From UBA2287 sp037442025 (GTDB lineage Bacteria; Bacteroidota; Bacteroidia; Bacteroidales; Tenuifilaceae), in contig JBBIRB010000002.1 of NCBI GenBank assembly GCA_037442025.1, positions 52,184 through 116,183 of the forward strand: a stretch of 64,000 nt of DNA, written 5' to 3'. Below, piece after piece: positions 1 to 7,567 of this stretch. A program made the translations under genes and the position numbers. The stretch's first letter is position 1. Each line of letters starts with the position of its first letter. The notes beneath the pieces are model-generated. The model made no database searches and had not been told where the DNA came from. It saw only the letters and a program-made list of their open reading frames with translations.

Positions 1-64
1 GGGCAATGCCCTTCATGCGGCCCTTTTGCGACCTCCTAAACTTTGTTTTCTTTGGCTGTAACAT
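1..64 (-). CDS. rplP: 50S ribosomal protein L16, N-terminal fragment (cut by window edge)
   Basis: Reading the minus strand from an ATG at 64 gives MLQPKKTKFRRSQKGRMKG, the characteristic basic N-terminus of L16, which helps form the A-site/peptidyl transferase region of the large subunit. Only about 21 codons are inside the window; the gene continues past base 1. It lies 26 bases downstream of rpsC, the normal S10-operon position (rpsC then rplP). The identification rests on this short stretch plus synteny, both of which agree. Confidence 0.9.
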   Translation of the reverse strand, partial: MLQPKKTKFRRSQKGRMKGIA

Positions 65-90
65 TTCCTATGTCCTTTAGTTCTGTTAAA

Positions 91-816
91 CTATTTCTTT
101 TTCTTACGGAATCCGGCAGAACGTGGCTTCTGTGCGCTGGGTTGTGGTGCAGCAGATGCGCTCACTCCCAGATTTGGCGACAAATCGCGTTTTCCGTATA
201 CTTCACCTACACATATCCAAACTTTAATGCCAATTAAACCAACCTTGGTAAGTGCTTCTCCCAAGGCGTAGTCAATATCGGCACGGAAAGTATGCAAAGG
301 AATACGTCCCTCTTTGTAGGTTTCGGAACGTGCCATTTCAGCACCACCCAGGCGACCCGAAATTTGCACTTTAATTCCCTCAGCTCCCATGCGGATGGTA
401 GAGGCAATAGCCATTTTAATGGCTCTGCGGTATGAAACACGTCCTTCGAGTTGGCGGGCAATGTTGCTGGCTACTATAGTAGCATCCAGTTCTGGTCTTT
501 TTATTTCAAAGATGTTGATTTGAACCTCTTTTCCGGTAACATTCTTAAGTTCTTCTTTAAGTTTGTCTACCTCTTGGCCACCTTTACCTATAATAATTCC
601 GGGACGAGCCGTATGAACGGTAACAGTGATAAGTTTTAGTGTACGCTCAATAACAATTTTTGAAACGCTGGCTTTAGCAAGGCGCGCGTTCAGATACTCG
701 CGAATTTTGCTGTCCTCAACTAGTTTCTGAGCATAACGGTTTCCACCGTACCAGTTGGAATCCCATCCTTTAATAATTCCAAGCCTATTGGAAATTGGAT
801 TTACTTTCTGTCCCAT
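91..816 (-). CDS. rpsC: 30S ribosomal protein S3
   Basis: 241 residues. S3 lies at the mRNA entry channel of the small subunit. It opens with MGQKVNPISNRLGIIKGWDS, the standard S3 start, and has the type-2 KH RNA-binding motif (ARPGIIIGKGGQEVDKL, near residues 70-86) and the conserved C-terminal S3 domain containing SGRLGGAEMARSE. The C-terminal tail is extended, rich in Ala, Pro, Ser and basic residues, and ends in four lysines. It abuts rplV with no spacing, so the two are cotranscribed and probably translationally coupled. Confidence 0.98.
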   Translation of the reverse strand: MGQKVNPISNRLGIIKGWDSNWYGGNRYAQKLVEDSKIREYLNARLAKASVSKIVIERTLKLITVTVHTARPGIIIGKGGQEVDKLKEELKNVTGKEVQINIFEIKRPELDATIVASNIARQLEGRVSYRRAIKMAIASTIRMGAEGIKVQISGRLGGAEMARSETYKEGRIPLHTFRADIDYALGEALTKVGLIGIKVWICVGEVYGKRDLSPNLGVSASAAPQPSAQKPRSAGFRKKKK

Positions 817-1239
817 TTAGCTCTTAGTATTTTGTGTTTCGTTACTAACTGCACTATCAACAACAACGGTTACGTGGTTGGAGTGTTTGCGTATTCTGTG
901 TGCACGACCCTGTGGCGCTGTGCGAATGCGCTTTAGTTGCTTGCCTTGGTCTACGAATATTTCTTTCACAAAGAGGTTAGCATCTTCAAGACGCTTGCCT
1001 TCGTTTTTGGCTTGCCAATTGGCTACTGCTGAAAGAAGAAGCTTGCGAACCCTTACGGCAGACTCCTTGGGGGTAAAGCGAAGTATATCAAGCGCATTGT
1101 TCACTTGCTTGCCGCGAACCAAATCAACCACCAATCGCATTTTTCGTGGAGAAGTTGGGCAATCTCTCAGAATAGCGAATGCCTTATTCTTTTTCTCCTC
1201 TTTAATCTGGTTGGCTTTTAAACGTTTTCTTGCACCCAT
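817..1239 (-). CDS. rplV: 50S ribosomal protein L22
   Basis: 140 residues. L22 lines the peptide exit tunnel of the large subunit. The body has the family pattern: SPRKMRLVVDLVRGK near residues 30-44, a central LLSAVANWQAKNEG helix, and a C-terminal beta-hairpin region (RIRTAPQGRAHRIRKHSNH) that reaches into the tunnel. A basic N-terminal extension of about 20 residues and a polar C-terminal tail make it longer than the roughly 110-residue E. coli protein. It sits between rpsS (34-base gap) and rpsC (no gap) in the S10 operon. Confidence 0.97.
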   Translation of the reverse strand: MGARKRLKANQIKEEKKNKAFAILRDCPTSPRKMRLVVDLVRGKQVNNALDILRFTPKESAVRVRKLLLSAVANWQAKNEGKRLEDANLFVKEIFVDQGKQLKRIRTAPQGRAHRIRKHSNHVTVVVDSAVSNETQNTKS

Positions 1240-1273
1240 TACAATTATGCTTTAATAGTATGGTTGTTAGTTA

Positions 1274-1540
1274 TTACTTCTTATTCCCTGCATGACCACG
1301 GAAGGTACGGGTTGGAGCAAATTCGCCCAACTTATGACCTACCATGTTTTCAGTAACATATACAGGGATGAACTTGTTGCCATTGTGCACTGCAATAGTG
1401 TGGCCAACAAAATCGGGAGATATCATGGTGCTTCTCGACCAGGTTTTCACAACCTGTTTCTTATTGGAAGAATTCATGTCGAGAATTCGTTTCTCCAATT
1501 TGTATTCGATAAAAGGACCTTTTTTAAGTGACCGACTCAT
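1274..1540 (-). CDS. rpsS: 30S ribosomal protein S19
   Basis: 88 residues, the usual S19 length. It starts MSRSLKKGPFIEYKL and contains the conserved blocks TWSRSTMISPDFVGHTIAVHN and GHKLGEFAPTRTFRGH. S19 is in the head of the 30S subunit, where it contacts S13 and the A-site region. The gene lies 18 bases after rplB and 34 bases before rplV. The first Met is the normal start because SRSLKKGPF is the canonical N-terminus. Confidence 0.98.
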   Translation of the reverse strand: MSRSLKKGPFIEYKLEKRILDMNSSNKKQVVKTWSRSTMISPDFVGHTIAVHNGNKFIPVYVTENMVGHKLGEFAPTRTFRGHAGNKK

Positions 1541-1558
1541 AATTCAAGATTTTTCGGA

Positions 1559-2383
1559 TTACTTTTTACGGCGTTCTACAATAAACTTAGAAGAATGCTT
1601 CTTCTTCGAACGGGTTTTGTAGCCTTTGGCTGGTATACCCTTACGTGAGCGTGGATGTCCTCCGCTTGCACGGCCTTCACCACCTCCCATGGGGTGATCG
1701 ACTGGGTTCATAGCAACACCACGAGTACGTGGGCGACGACCTAACCAACGTGAACGGCCAGCTTTACCCGATTTCTCGAGAGCATGGTCGGAGTTCGATA
1801 CAGAACCAATGGTAGCTTTGCACGAGGTAAGCACCATACGGGTTTCACCACTAGGCAATTTAAGTACAGCATATTTACCTTCGCGGGCAAGCAGTTGAGC
1901 ATAAGAACCGGCGCTACGAGCCATAATAGCTCCTTCTCCTGGTTTCAACTCAATGTTGTGTACAATAGTACCTAGAGGTATTTCAGAGAGATAAAGGGTG
2001 TTGCCCAACTCGGGAGCTACACCTAAACCCGACATAATGGTCTGGCCTACCTGGAGGCCAGCGGGTGCAATGATATATCGTTTTTCACCATCGGAGTATA
2101 CCACAAGGGCTATACGTGCGGTACGATTGGGATCGTACTCAATGGTTTTCACTACAGCAGGGATGTTTTCACGCTCGCGTGCAAAATCGATAACCCTGTA
2201 CATGCGCTTATGTCCACCACCTATGTAACGCATAGTTAGCCGGCCGCTATTGTTTCTTCCGCCCGATTTTTTTAGTGGCTCAAGCAACGATTTCTCAGGT
2301 TTCGACGTAGTGATTTCGTCGAATGCACCTATAATTTTATGCCTTTGACCTGGGGTAACAGGTTTTAGTTTTCTAACTGCCAT
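1559..2383 (-). CDS. rplB: 50S ribosomal protein L2
   Basis: 274 residues. L2 is a primary 23S rRNA-binding protein needed for subunit association and peptidyl transferase activity. It has the N-terminal OB-fold block (GRNNSGRLTMRYIGGGHKR), the SH3-like middle, and the C-terminal signature NPVDHPMGGGEGRASGGHP, which includes the conserved histidine implicated in peptidyl transfer. It starts MAVRKLKPVTPGQRH, as expected for the family. It is 5 bases downstream of rplW and 18 bases upstream of rpsS. Confidence 0.98.
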   Translation of the reverse strand: MAVRKLKPVTPGQRHKIIGAFDEITTSKPEKSLLEPLKKSGGRNNSGRLTMRYIGGGHKRMYRVIDFARERENIPAVVKTIEYDPNRTARIALVVYSDGEKRYIIAPAGLQVGQTIMSGLGVAPELGNTLYLSEIPLGTIVHNIELKPGEGAIMARSAGSYAQLLAREGKYAVLKLPSGETRMVLTSCKATIGSVSNSDHALEKSGKAGRSRWLGRRPRTRGVAMNPVDHPMGGGEGRASGGHPRSRKGIPAKGYKTRSKKKHSSKFIVERRKK

Positions 2384-2388
2384 TTTAC

Positions 2389-2679
2389 TTAAATGTTGCT
2401 AAAAAAGTCAATCTTTTCACCTTCTTTAAGCGTTACAATAGCTTTTTTGAAACTATTGGTTTTTCCAGCTAAAACACCAGCACGAGTATAACGCACCTTA
2501 CGTTTTCCGCCGTAACGCATAGTATTTACAGATTCTACTTTAACTCCGTAGATATCTTCAACAGCTTGCTTCACCTGTAATCGGTTGGCCTTTTTCTCAA
2601 CAATGAACCCATACTTATTGAGTTTCTCTCCCAACTGGGTCATTTTCTCGGTTACCACAGGCCTAATTAAAATATTCAT
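2389..2679 (-). CDS. rplW: 50S ribosomal protein L23
   Basis: 96 residues. L23 sits at the tunnel exit and is the docking site for trigger factor and the signal recognition particle. The start MNILIRPVVTEKMTQLGEKL matches the family (RPxxTEK), and the central VDDIYGVKV-like segment appears here as VEDIYGVKVESVNTM. A short C-terminal strand (TLKEGEKIDFF) closes the domain. It lies 14 bases downstream of rplD and 5 bases upstream of rplB, so it belongs to the same transcript. Confidence 0.96.
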   Translation of the reverse strand: MNILIRPVVTEKMTQLGEKLNKYGFIVEKKANRLQVKQAVEDIYGVKVESVNTMRYGGKRKVRYTRAGVLAGKTNSFKKAIVTLKEGEKIDFFSNI

Positions 2680-2693
2680 GGCTACAGGGCTTA

Positions 2694-3323
2694 TTACTGG
2701 TTAAACAATTTTTTAATCGCTTCAACTGAACTCTCAGCCAGAACCAATGTACCTGCATTCATAATTTCGTATGTATTTATGGATGAGGCAATTGACACCT
2801 TGCTTCGCTCTAAATTTCTGGACGACAAATATATATTTTTATTTGGCTCGCTAATAATGTAAAGCGACTTTTTATTGTCCAAGTTCAGATTTTTAATGAA
2901 ACTTACGTATTCCTTGGTTCTGGGAGTTTCAATGGCAAGATCTTCAACCACCATTATTGAATTACCCTTAGCCTTGTATGCGAGAGCACTTTTCCGAGCT
3001 AACTGCTTCAGTTTCTTGTTCAGTTTAAAACTGTAGTCGCGGGGTTGAGGGCCAAACACACGGCCACCTCCACGGAAAAGGGGAGATTTTATGGAACCAG
3101 CACGTGCTGTTCCAGTACCTTTTTGTTTTTTCAGTTTGCGGGTGCTACCGGCAACCTCGTTACGTTGCTTCGATTTGTGTGTGCCTTGCCTTTGGTTGGC
3201 GAGGTACTGCTTTACATCGAGGTAGATAGCATGATCATTGGGTTCAATGCCAAAAATATCATCGCTCAATTCAACCTTACGGCCGGTTTCCTTCCCCTGA
3301 ATATTTAGAACACTTATTTCCAT
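2694..3323 (-). CDS. rplD: 50S ribosomal protein L4
   Basis: 209 residues. L4 is an early-assembly protein with a long loop reaching the exit tunnel. The loop is visible as TRKLKKQKGTGTARAGSIKSP (about residues 61-81), followed by GGGRVFGPQPRDYSFKLNKK. In gamma-proteobacteria L4 also represses its own operon; nothing in the sequence shows whether that happens here. The start codon overlaps the last base of the rplC stop codon at 3323, so translation is probably coupled. Confidence 0.97.
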   Translation of the reverse strand: MEISVLNIQGKETGRKVELSDDIFGIEPNDHAIYLDVKQYLANQRQGTHKSKQRNEVAGSTRKLKKQKGTGTARAGSIKSPLFRGGGRVFGPQPRDYSFKLNKKLKQLARKSALAYKAKGNSIMVVEDLAIETPRTKEYVSFIKNLNLDNKKSLYIISEPNKNIYLSSRNLERSKVSIASSINTYEIMNAGTLVLAESSVEAIKKLFNQ

Positions 3324-3940
3324 TACTTCTCAATGATTAAATATGAACCTTTTGCACCAGGAATAGAGCCTTTAACAATGAGAAGGTTATTCTCTGGGAT
3401 TACCTTAAGAAGTCGCAGGTTGATAATTTTAACCTGGTCGCCACCTGTTCTTCCTGCTAGGCGTTTTCCGGGGAATACCCTGCTGGGGAATGAGCTGGCA
3501 CCCATAGAACCTGGCGCACGCAAGCGGTTGTGCTGGCCGTGGGTTTGTCCACCAACGCCAGAGAAACCATGTCTTTTAATTACACCCTGAAAACCTTTTC
3601 CTTTCGAAATGCCGGTAACATCGATCCAACGGTCTTCGAGGAAGATTTCAGCGGTGATCAAATCGCCCAACTTGTACTCGGTGCTCCAATTCTTAAACTC
3701 GGCCACCTTACGCTTGGGGGTAGTGTTCGCTTTCTGGAAATGTCCCAGAAGAGGCTTGCTGGTATGCTTCTCCTTCTTGTCATCAAAAGCTAACTGGAGG
3801 GCTTCATAGCCATCATTCTCCAGCGTTTTAACTTGTGTGACAACGCAGGGCCCAGCTTCAATAACGGTGCATGGGATGTTTTTCCCATCAGCACCGAAAA
3901 CGGAAGTCATTCCGATTTTTCGTCCAATAATTCCTGCCAT
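3323..3940 (-). CDS. rplC: 50S ribosomal protein L3
   Basis: 205 residues. L3 nucleates 50S assembly and reaches the peptidyl transferase centre. It begins MAGIIGRKIGMTSVFGADGK and carries the family signature region GISKGKGFQGVIKRHGFSG followed by GGQTHGQHNRLRAPGSMGAS, which holds the glutamine methylated in E. coli. It overlaps rplD by one base and is 24 bases downstream of rpsJ. Confidence 0.97.
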   Translation of the reverse strand: MAGIIGRKIGMTSVFGADGKNIPCTVIEAGPCVVTQVKTLENDGYEALQLAFDDKKEKHTSKPLLGHFQKANTTPKRKVAEFKNWSTEYKLGDLITAEIFLEDRWIDVTGISKGKGFQGVIKRHGFSGVGGQTHGQHNRLRAPGSMGASSFPSRVFPGKRLAGRTGGDQVKIINLRLLKVIPENNLLIVKGSIPGAKGSYLIIEK

Positions 3941-3964
3941 TACGTTTTACTAATTAAATTACAC

Positions 3965-4270
3965 TCATACTTTAATTTCTACTTCGACTCCACTGGGCAA
4001 CTCAAGCTTCATGAGGGCATCAATCGTCTTGGGGGTGGAGCTGTAGATGTCGAGTAGTCTCTTGAAGGAACTTAATTGAAATTGCTCCCTCGACTTCTTG
4101 TTCACAAAGGTGGAACGGTTAACTGTGAAGATGCGTTTGTGGGTGGGAAGGGGAATGGGTCCATTCACCACAGCTCCCGTTGACTTTACAGTCTTTACGA
4201 TCTTCTCGGCCGACTTGTCCACCAGGTTGTGATCGTAAGATTTCAGTTTGATTCTGATCTTCTGGCTCAT
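3965..4270 (-). CDS. rpsJ: 30S ribosomal protein S10
   Basis: 101 residues, typical for S10 (also the NusE transcription factor partner of NusB). It starts MSQKIRIKLKSYDHNLVDKS and contains the conserved central loop GPIPLPTHKRIFTVNRSTFV and C-terminal SGVEVEIKV. It is the first S10-operon gene. Its start lies 20 bases from the fusA stop without an obvious terminator between, so the S10 operon appears to be an extension of the str operon. Confidence 0.98.
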   Translation of the reverse strand: MSQKIRIKLKSYDHNLVDKSAEKIVKTVKSTGAVVNGPIPLPTHKRIFTVNRSTFVNKKSREQFQLSSFKRLLDIYSSTPKTIDALMKLELPSGVEVEIKV

Positions 4271-4290
4271 TTTACAATAATTGTAAATAA

Positions 4291-6408
4291 TTAATCGACT
4301 TCCTTAACATTTTTTCCGCGCGATTTCTCAACAATCTCTTTCGATACGTTAGCAGGAACCTCGGCATAGTGTGAAAATTCCATTGACGAGGTAGCTCTTC
4401 CAGAGGTGAGCGTACGCAGAACGGTTACATATCCGAATTGTTCGGATAAGGGTACTTTGGCCTTAATTACCCGGGCGTTGCCTTTCGACTCCATCCCAAG
4501 AATTTGGCCACGTCTTTTGTTGAAATCACCGATAACATCGCCCATATACTCCTCGGGGGTTACAACCTCAACGGTCATAATGGGTTCGAGAAGAATAGGG
4601 TTAGCTTTGGCGCATGCATGTCGGAACGCTTGTCGAGCTGCAATTTCGAAAGAAAGCGAATCTGAATCGACTGCATGGTATGAACCATCTTTCAGTGTTA
4701 CTTTAAGGCTAGGCAAAGCATAGCCTGCAAGAACACCATTTTTCATGGCAAGAGTAAATCCTTTTTCAACGGAAGGAATGTACTCCCTTGGAATATTGCC
4801 TCCCTTAACCTCATCAACGAACTGGAGACCAGTTGCTCCATCTTCGGAGGGGCCAATGGTAACAATAATGTCGGCGAACTTACCACGTCCACCGCTTTGC
4901 TTTTTGAATACCTCGCGATGCTCAACGGCTTTTGTAATAGCCTCCTTATAAGCAACCTGAGGCGCTCCCTGATTAATATCAATCTTGAACTCGCGGCGAA
5001 GCCTATCGATAATAATTTCGAGGTGCAGTTCTCCCATTCCGCTAATAACAGTTTGGGCACTTTCCTCATCGATATGTACCTGAAATGTAGGATCCTCTTC
5101 GGCCAATTTGTAAAGTGCCATACTGAGTTTATCCAAATCCTGCTGAGTTTTTGGTTCAACAGCCAGACCAATAACTGGTTCAGGAAAATTCATCGACTCG
5201 AGAACAATAGGATGCTTCTCTTCGCAAAGGGTATCGCCCGTACGCAGGTCTTTAAAGCCAACAGCAGCGCAAATATCGCCAGCTTCGCAAACCTCGATGG
5301 GGTTTTGCTTGTTGGCGTGCATTTGGTATAAGCGGCTTATGCGCTCTTTTTTTCCGCTTCGGGTATTGTAAATGTAACTGCCGCTCTCCAGTTTACCTGA
5401 ATATACTCTAATGAATGCCAAGCGACCAACGTATGGATCGGTAGCAATTTTAAAGGCTAAGCCACAGAATGGTTCAGCAGCATCGGGGTTGCGTACAATA
5501 TCCTTCTCGCTATCGGGGTGTTGTCCGGTAACTGCACCAATGTCGATGGGGCTTGGCAAAAAGGCTATAACGGCATCGAGCAAGCGCTGAATGCCTTTAT
5601 TCTTAAATGCTGCTCCACAAAGAACGGGTACAATGGCTAGATTGATGGTCGCTTTACGAATGGTTTCAACAATCTCTTCCTTCGTAATGGACTGGGGATC
5701 GTCAAAGAAGCGCTCGAGCAAATCGTCGTTGTATTCAGCCACGGCTTCAATAAGCTTTTCGCGCCATTCGTTAACCTCATCAACCATATCGGCTGGCACA
5801 TCTTCAAGGCGATACTGGGTTGTTTTTGTTTTTTCGTCTTCGAACCAAATAACTGCTTTGTTTTCAATTAAGTCAACAACTCCATTGAATGTGTCCTCAG
5901 CACCTATAGGTATTTGAATGGGTATGGGACGAGCCCCAAGGCGTTCGTTGATTTGCGAAACAACCGTTAAAAAATCGGCACCGGGGCGATCCATTTTGTT
6001 AATGAACGCAAGGCGAGGTACTCTGTACCTGTCGGCCTGGCGCCATACTGTTTCACTTTGGGGTTCAACACCGCCAACAGCGCAAAAAACGGCAACGGCT
6101 CCATCGAGAACCCTAAGCGAGCGCTCAACCTCAACTGTAAAGTCGACGTGACCGGGAGTGTCAATTACGTTTACCTGATACTGTTTGTTATTGTAGTTCC
6201 AAAATGTAGTTGTTGCAGCGGAGGTGATAGTGATACCCCTCTCCTGCTCCTGCACCATCCAGTCCATGGTGGCTGCGCCATCGTGAACCTCTCCAATTCT
6301 ATGTGTTTTACCCGTGTAAAAAAGAATACGCTCGGTAGTGGTTGTTTTACCGGCGTCGATGTGGGCCATTATTCCTATGTTCCGGGTAAACTTTAAATCC
6401 TTACTCAT
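4291..6408 (-). CDS. fusA: Elongation factor G
   Basis: 705 residues. EF-G is the GTPase that drives ribosomal translocation and, with RRF, ribosome recycling. The GTP-binding motifs are present: AHIDAGKTTTTE (P-loop, about residues 15-26), the switch II DTPGHVDFTVEVERSLR, and NKMDRPGADF (G4). Domains II-V follow, including the domain IV loop near GGNIPREYIPSVEKGF and domain V (EPIMTVEVVTPEEYMG). Length and motifs fit the canonical full-length protein. It lies between rpsG and rpsJ in the str operon, and no tuf gene follows it. Confidence 0.98.
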   Translation of the reverse strand: MSKDLKFTRNIGIMAHIDAGKTTTTERILFYTGKTHRIGEVHDGAATMDWMVQEQERGITITSAATTTFWNYNNKQYQVNVIDTPGHVDFTVEVERSLRVLDGAVAVFCAVGGVEPQSETVWRQADRYRVPRLAFINKMDRPGADFLTVVSQINERLGARPIPIQIPIGAEDTFNGVVDLIENKAVIWFEDEKTKTTQYRLEDVPADMVDEVNEWREKLIEAVAEYNDDLLERFFDDPQSITKEEIVETIRKATINLAIVPVLCGAAFKNKGIQRLLDAVIAFLPSPIDIGAVTGQHPDSEKDIVRNPDAAEPFCGLAFKIATDPYVGRLAFIRVYSGKLESGSYIYNTRSGKKERISRLYQMHANKQNPIEVCEAGDICAAVGFKDLRTGDTLCEEKHPIVLESMNFPEPVIGLAVEPKTQQDLDKLSMALYKLAEEDPTFQVHIDEESAQTVISGMGELHLEIIIDRLRREFKIDINQGAPQVAYKEAITKAVEHREVFKKQSGGRGKFADIIVTIGPSEDGATGLQFVDEVKGGNIPREYIPSVEKGFTLAMKNGVLAGYALPSLKVTLKDGSYHAVDSDSLSFEIAARQAFRHACAKANPILLEPIMTVEVVTPEEYMGDVIGDFNKRRGQILGMESKGNARVIKAKVPLSEQFGYVTVLRTLTSGRATSSMEFSHYAEVPANVSKEIVEKSRGKNVKEVD

Positions 6409-6435
6409 TTATGTCTCTCTTCCCTTTTTGCTATT

Positions 6436-6912
6436 TTAGAATCGGAAATGGGCAAATGCCTTGTTGGCTTCTGCCATTTTGTGCATATCTTCTTTACGCT
6501 TGAATGCGGCTCCCTCTTCGTTGAAAGCTGCCATAATCTCGGCGGCTAATTTTTCGCTCATCCCTTTACCCGAGCGCTTGCGCGAAAAGAGGATAAGATT
6601 TTTCATGGAGAGTGAAATTTTACGATCGGGACGAACCTCCATAGGTACTTGAAATGTAGCTCCACCAACACGGCGGCTTTTTACTTCAACTTGAGGAGTT
6701 ACATTCTCGAGCGCTTTTTTAAAAATCTCAAGGGGTTTCTGTTCGGCATCCTTCATTTTACCCCCCACTATATCGAGTGCATCGTAAAAAATATCGTACG
6801 CTTTACTCTTCTTTCCGCTGTACATAAGGTTATTTACAAAACGTGTAACCAACACATCGTGATACTTTGGGTCGGGAAGGAGGACTCTCTTTTTTGGTTT
6901 AGCTTTTCTCAT
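6436..6912 (-). CDS. rpsG: 30S ribosomal protein S7
   Basis: 158 residues. S7 organises the 30S head and contacts E-site tRNA. It begins MRKAKPKKRVLLPDPKYHD and has the family core VTRFVNNLMYSGKKSKAYDIFYDAL, interrupted by the usual loops, and VKSRRVGGATFQVPMEVR. It lies 24 bases after rpsL and 27 bases before fusA. S7 autoregulates the str operon in E. coli; no equivalent operator was identified here. Confidence 0.98.
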   Translation of the reverse strand: MRKAKPKKRVLLPDPKYHDVLVTRFVNNLMYSGKKSKAYDIFYDALDIVGGKMKDAEQKPLEIFKKALENVTPQVEVKSRRVGGATFQVPMEVRPDRKISLSMKNLILFSRKRSGKGMSEKLAAEIMAAFNEEGAAFKRKEDMHKMAEANKAFAHFRF

Positions 6913-6936
6913 TGCAATAAACAGTTAAGCGTTAAC

Positions 6937-7314
6937 TTACTTTTTCTTAGGTCTCTTAGTTCCGTACTTGGAGCGGCGCTGATTTCGACCCTCAACACCT
7001 GAGGCGTCGAGTGTTCCACGAATAATGTGATAGCGAACTCCAGGTAGGTCTTTTACCCTTCCCCCGCGGATAAGCACTATTGAGTGCTCCTGCAAGTTGT
7101 GACCTTCTCCAGGAATGTAGGCGGTTACCTCCATTTGATTGGTAAGCCTAACCCTGGCAACCTTTCTCATAGCCGAATTTGGCTTTTTAGGAGTAGTGGT
7201 GTACACGCGTACACATACCCCGCGACGTTGAGGACAACCGGTGAGTGCCGGCGACTTGCTTTTATCGACAAGCTTCGTCCTCCCTTTTCTTACAAGTTGC
7301 TGAATTGTAGGCAT
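6937..7314 (-). CDS. rpsL: 30S ribosomal protein S12
   Basis: 125 residues. S12 is at the decoding centre. The conserved loop TTPKKPNSAMRKVARVRL contains the unmodified lysine pair that is altered in many streptomycin-resistant mutants, and GEGHNLQEHSIVLIRGGRVK is the second signature, with the PGVRYH region following. This is the wild-type form of both loops. rpsL is the first gene of the str-S10 transcript; two promoters lie in the 250 bases upstream. Confidence 0.98.
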   Translation of the reverse strand: MPTIQQLVRKGRTKLVDKSKSPALTGCPQRRGVCVRVYTTTPKKPNSAMRKVARVRLTNQMEVTAYIPGEGHNLQEHSIVLIRGGRVKDLPGVRYHIIRGTLDASGVEGRNQRRSKYGTKRPKKK

Positions 7315-7357
7315 ATAAACATTTATGTTAGATTAAAAAAAATCCAAAAATGGCTTG

Positions 7358-7387
7358 CAAAGGTATTGTTTTTTGCTGAATATCAAA
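7358..7387 (-). promoter_or_regulatory. Proximal promoter of the str-S10 operon
   Basis: On the minus strand there is a TTTG box at 7387-7384, an 18-base spacer and TACCTTTG at 7365-7358. This matches the Bacteroidota sigma-ABfr consensus (TTTG, about 19 bases, TAnnTTTG). The predicted start of transcription is about 35-40 bases upstream of the rpsL ATG at 7314. Spacing and orientation are both right; activity is inferred. Confidence 0.7.
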
Positions 7388-7445
7388 ACATTTCCTTCAC
7401 TTTCTTTTTGCATTGTGCTGAAAAACAGCATTCCAAATGCGGGCG

Positions 7446-7476
7446 CAAAGGTAAACCGATTTATTTTAAAAACAAA
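7446..7476 (-). promoter_or_regulatory. Distal promoter of the str-S10 operon
   Basis: On the minus strand a TTTG box at 7476-7473 is followed by a 19-base spacer and TACCTTTG at 7453-7446. The -7 box is identical in all eight bases to that of the proximal promoter 88 bases closer to rpsL. The match to the Bacteroidota consensus is complete. Two copies before a highly expressed ribosomal operon are plausible biologically. Confidence 0.7.
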
Positions 7477-7508
7477 ACCGATTATGAATTAATTTTAAGT
7501 TAAACAGG

Positions 7509-7537
7509 CGAGGCCAACAAATAAATTGTCGGCCTCG
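7509..7537 (-). terminator. Probable terminator after the first secreted protease gene
   Basis: An inverted repeat CGAGGCC / GGCCTCG (7509-7515 and 7531-7537) extends inward with four more pairs after one mismatch, leaving a five-base loop. It starts about 30 bases past the protease stop codon at 7568. The minus-strand flank has only a short T run, so it is a weak intrinsic terminator. It also separates the protease from the rpsL promoter region. Confidence 0.5.
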
Positions 7538-7567
7538 GATATAAAGAATGAATTAATTTACTGATTG

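Noticed and set aside
878..1255. 125-residue antisense reading frame opposite rplV
   Set aside because: It is the shadow of the L22 gene; no recognisable protein features or start context.
4743..5171. 142-residue frame within fusA on the same strand
   Set aside because: Out-of-frame shadow of the highly conserved EF-G coding sequence.
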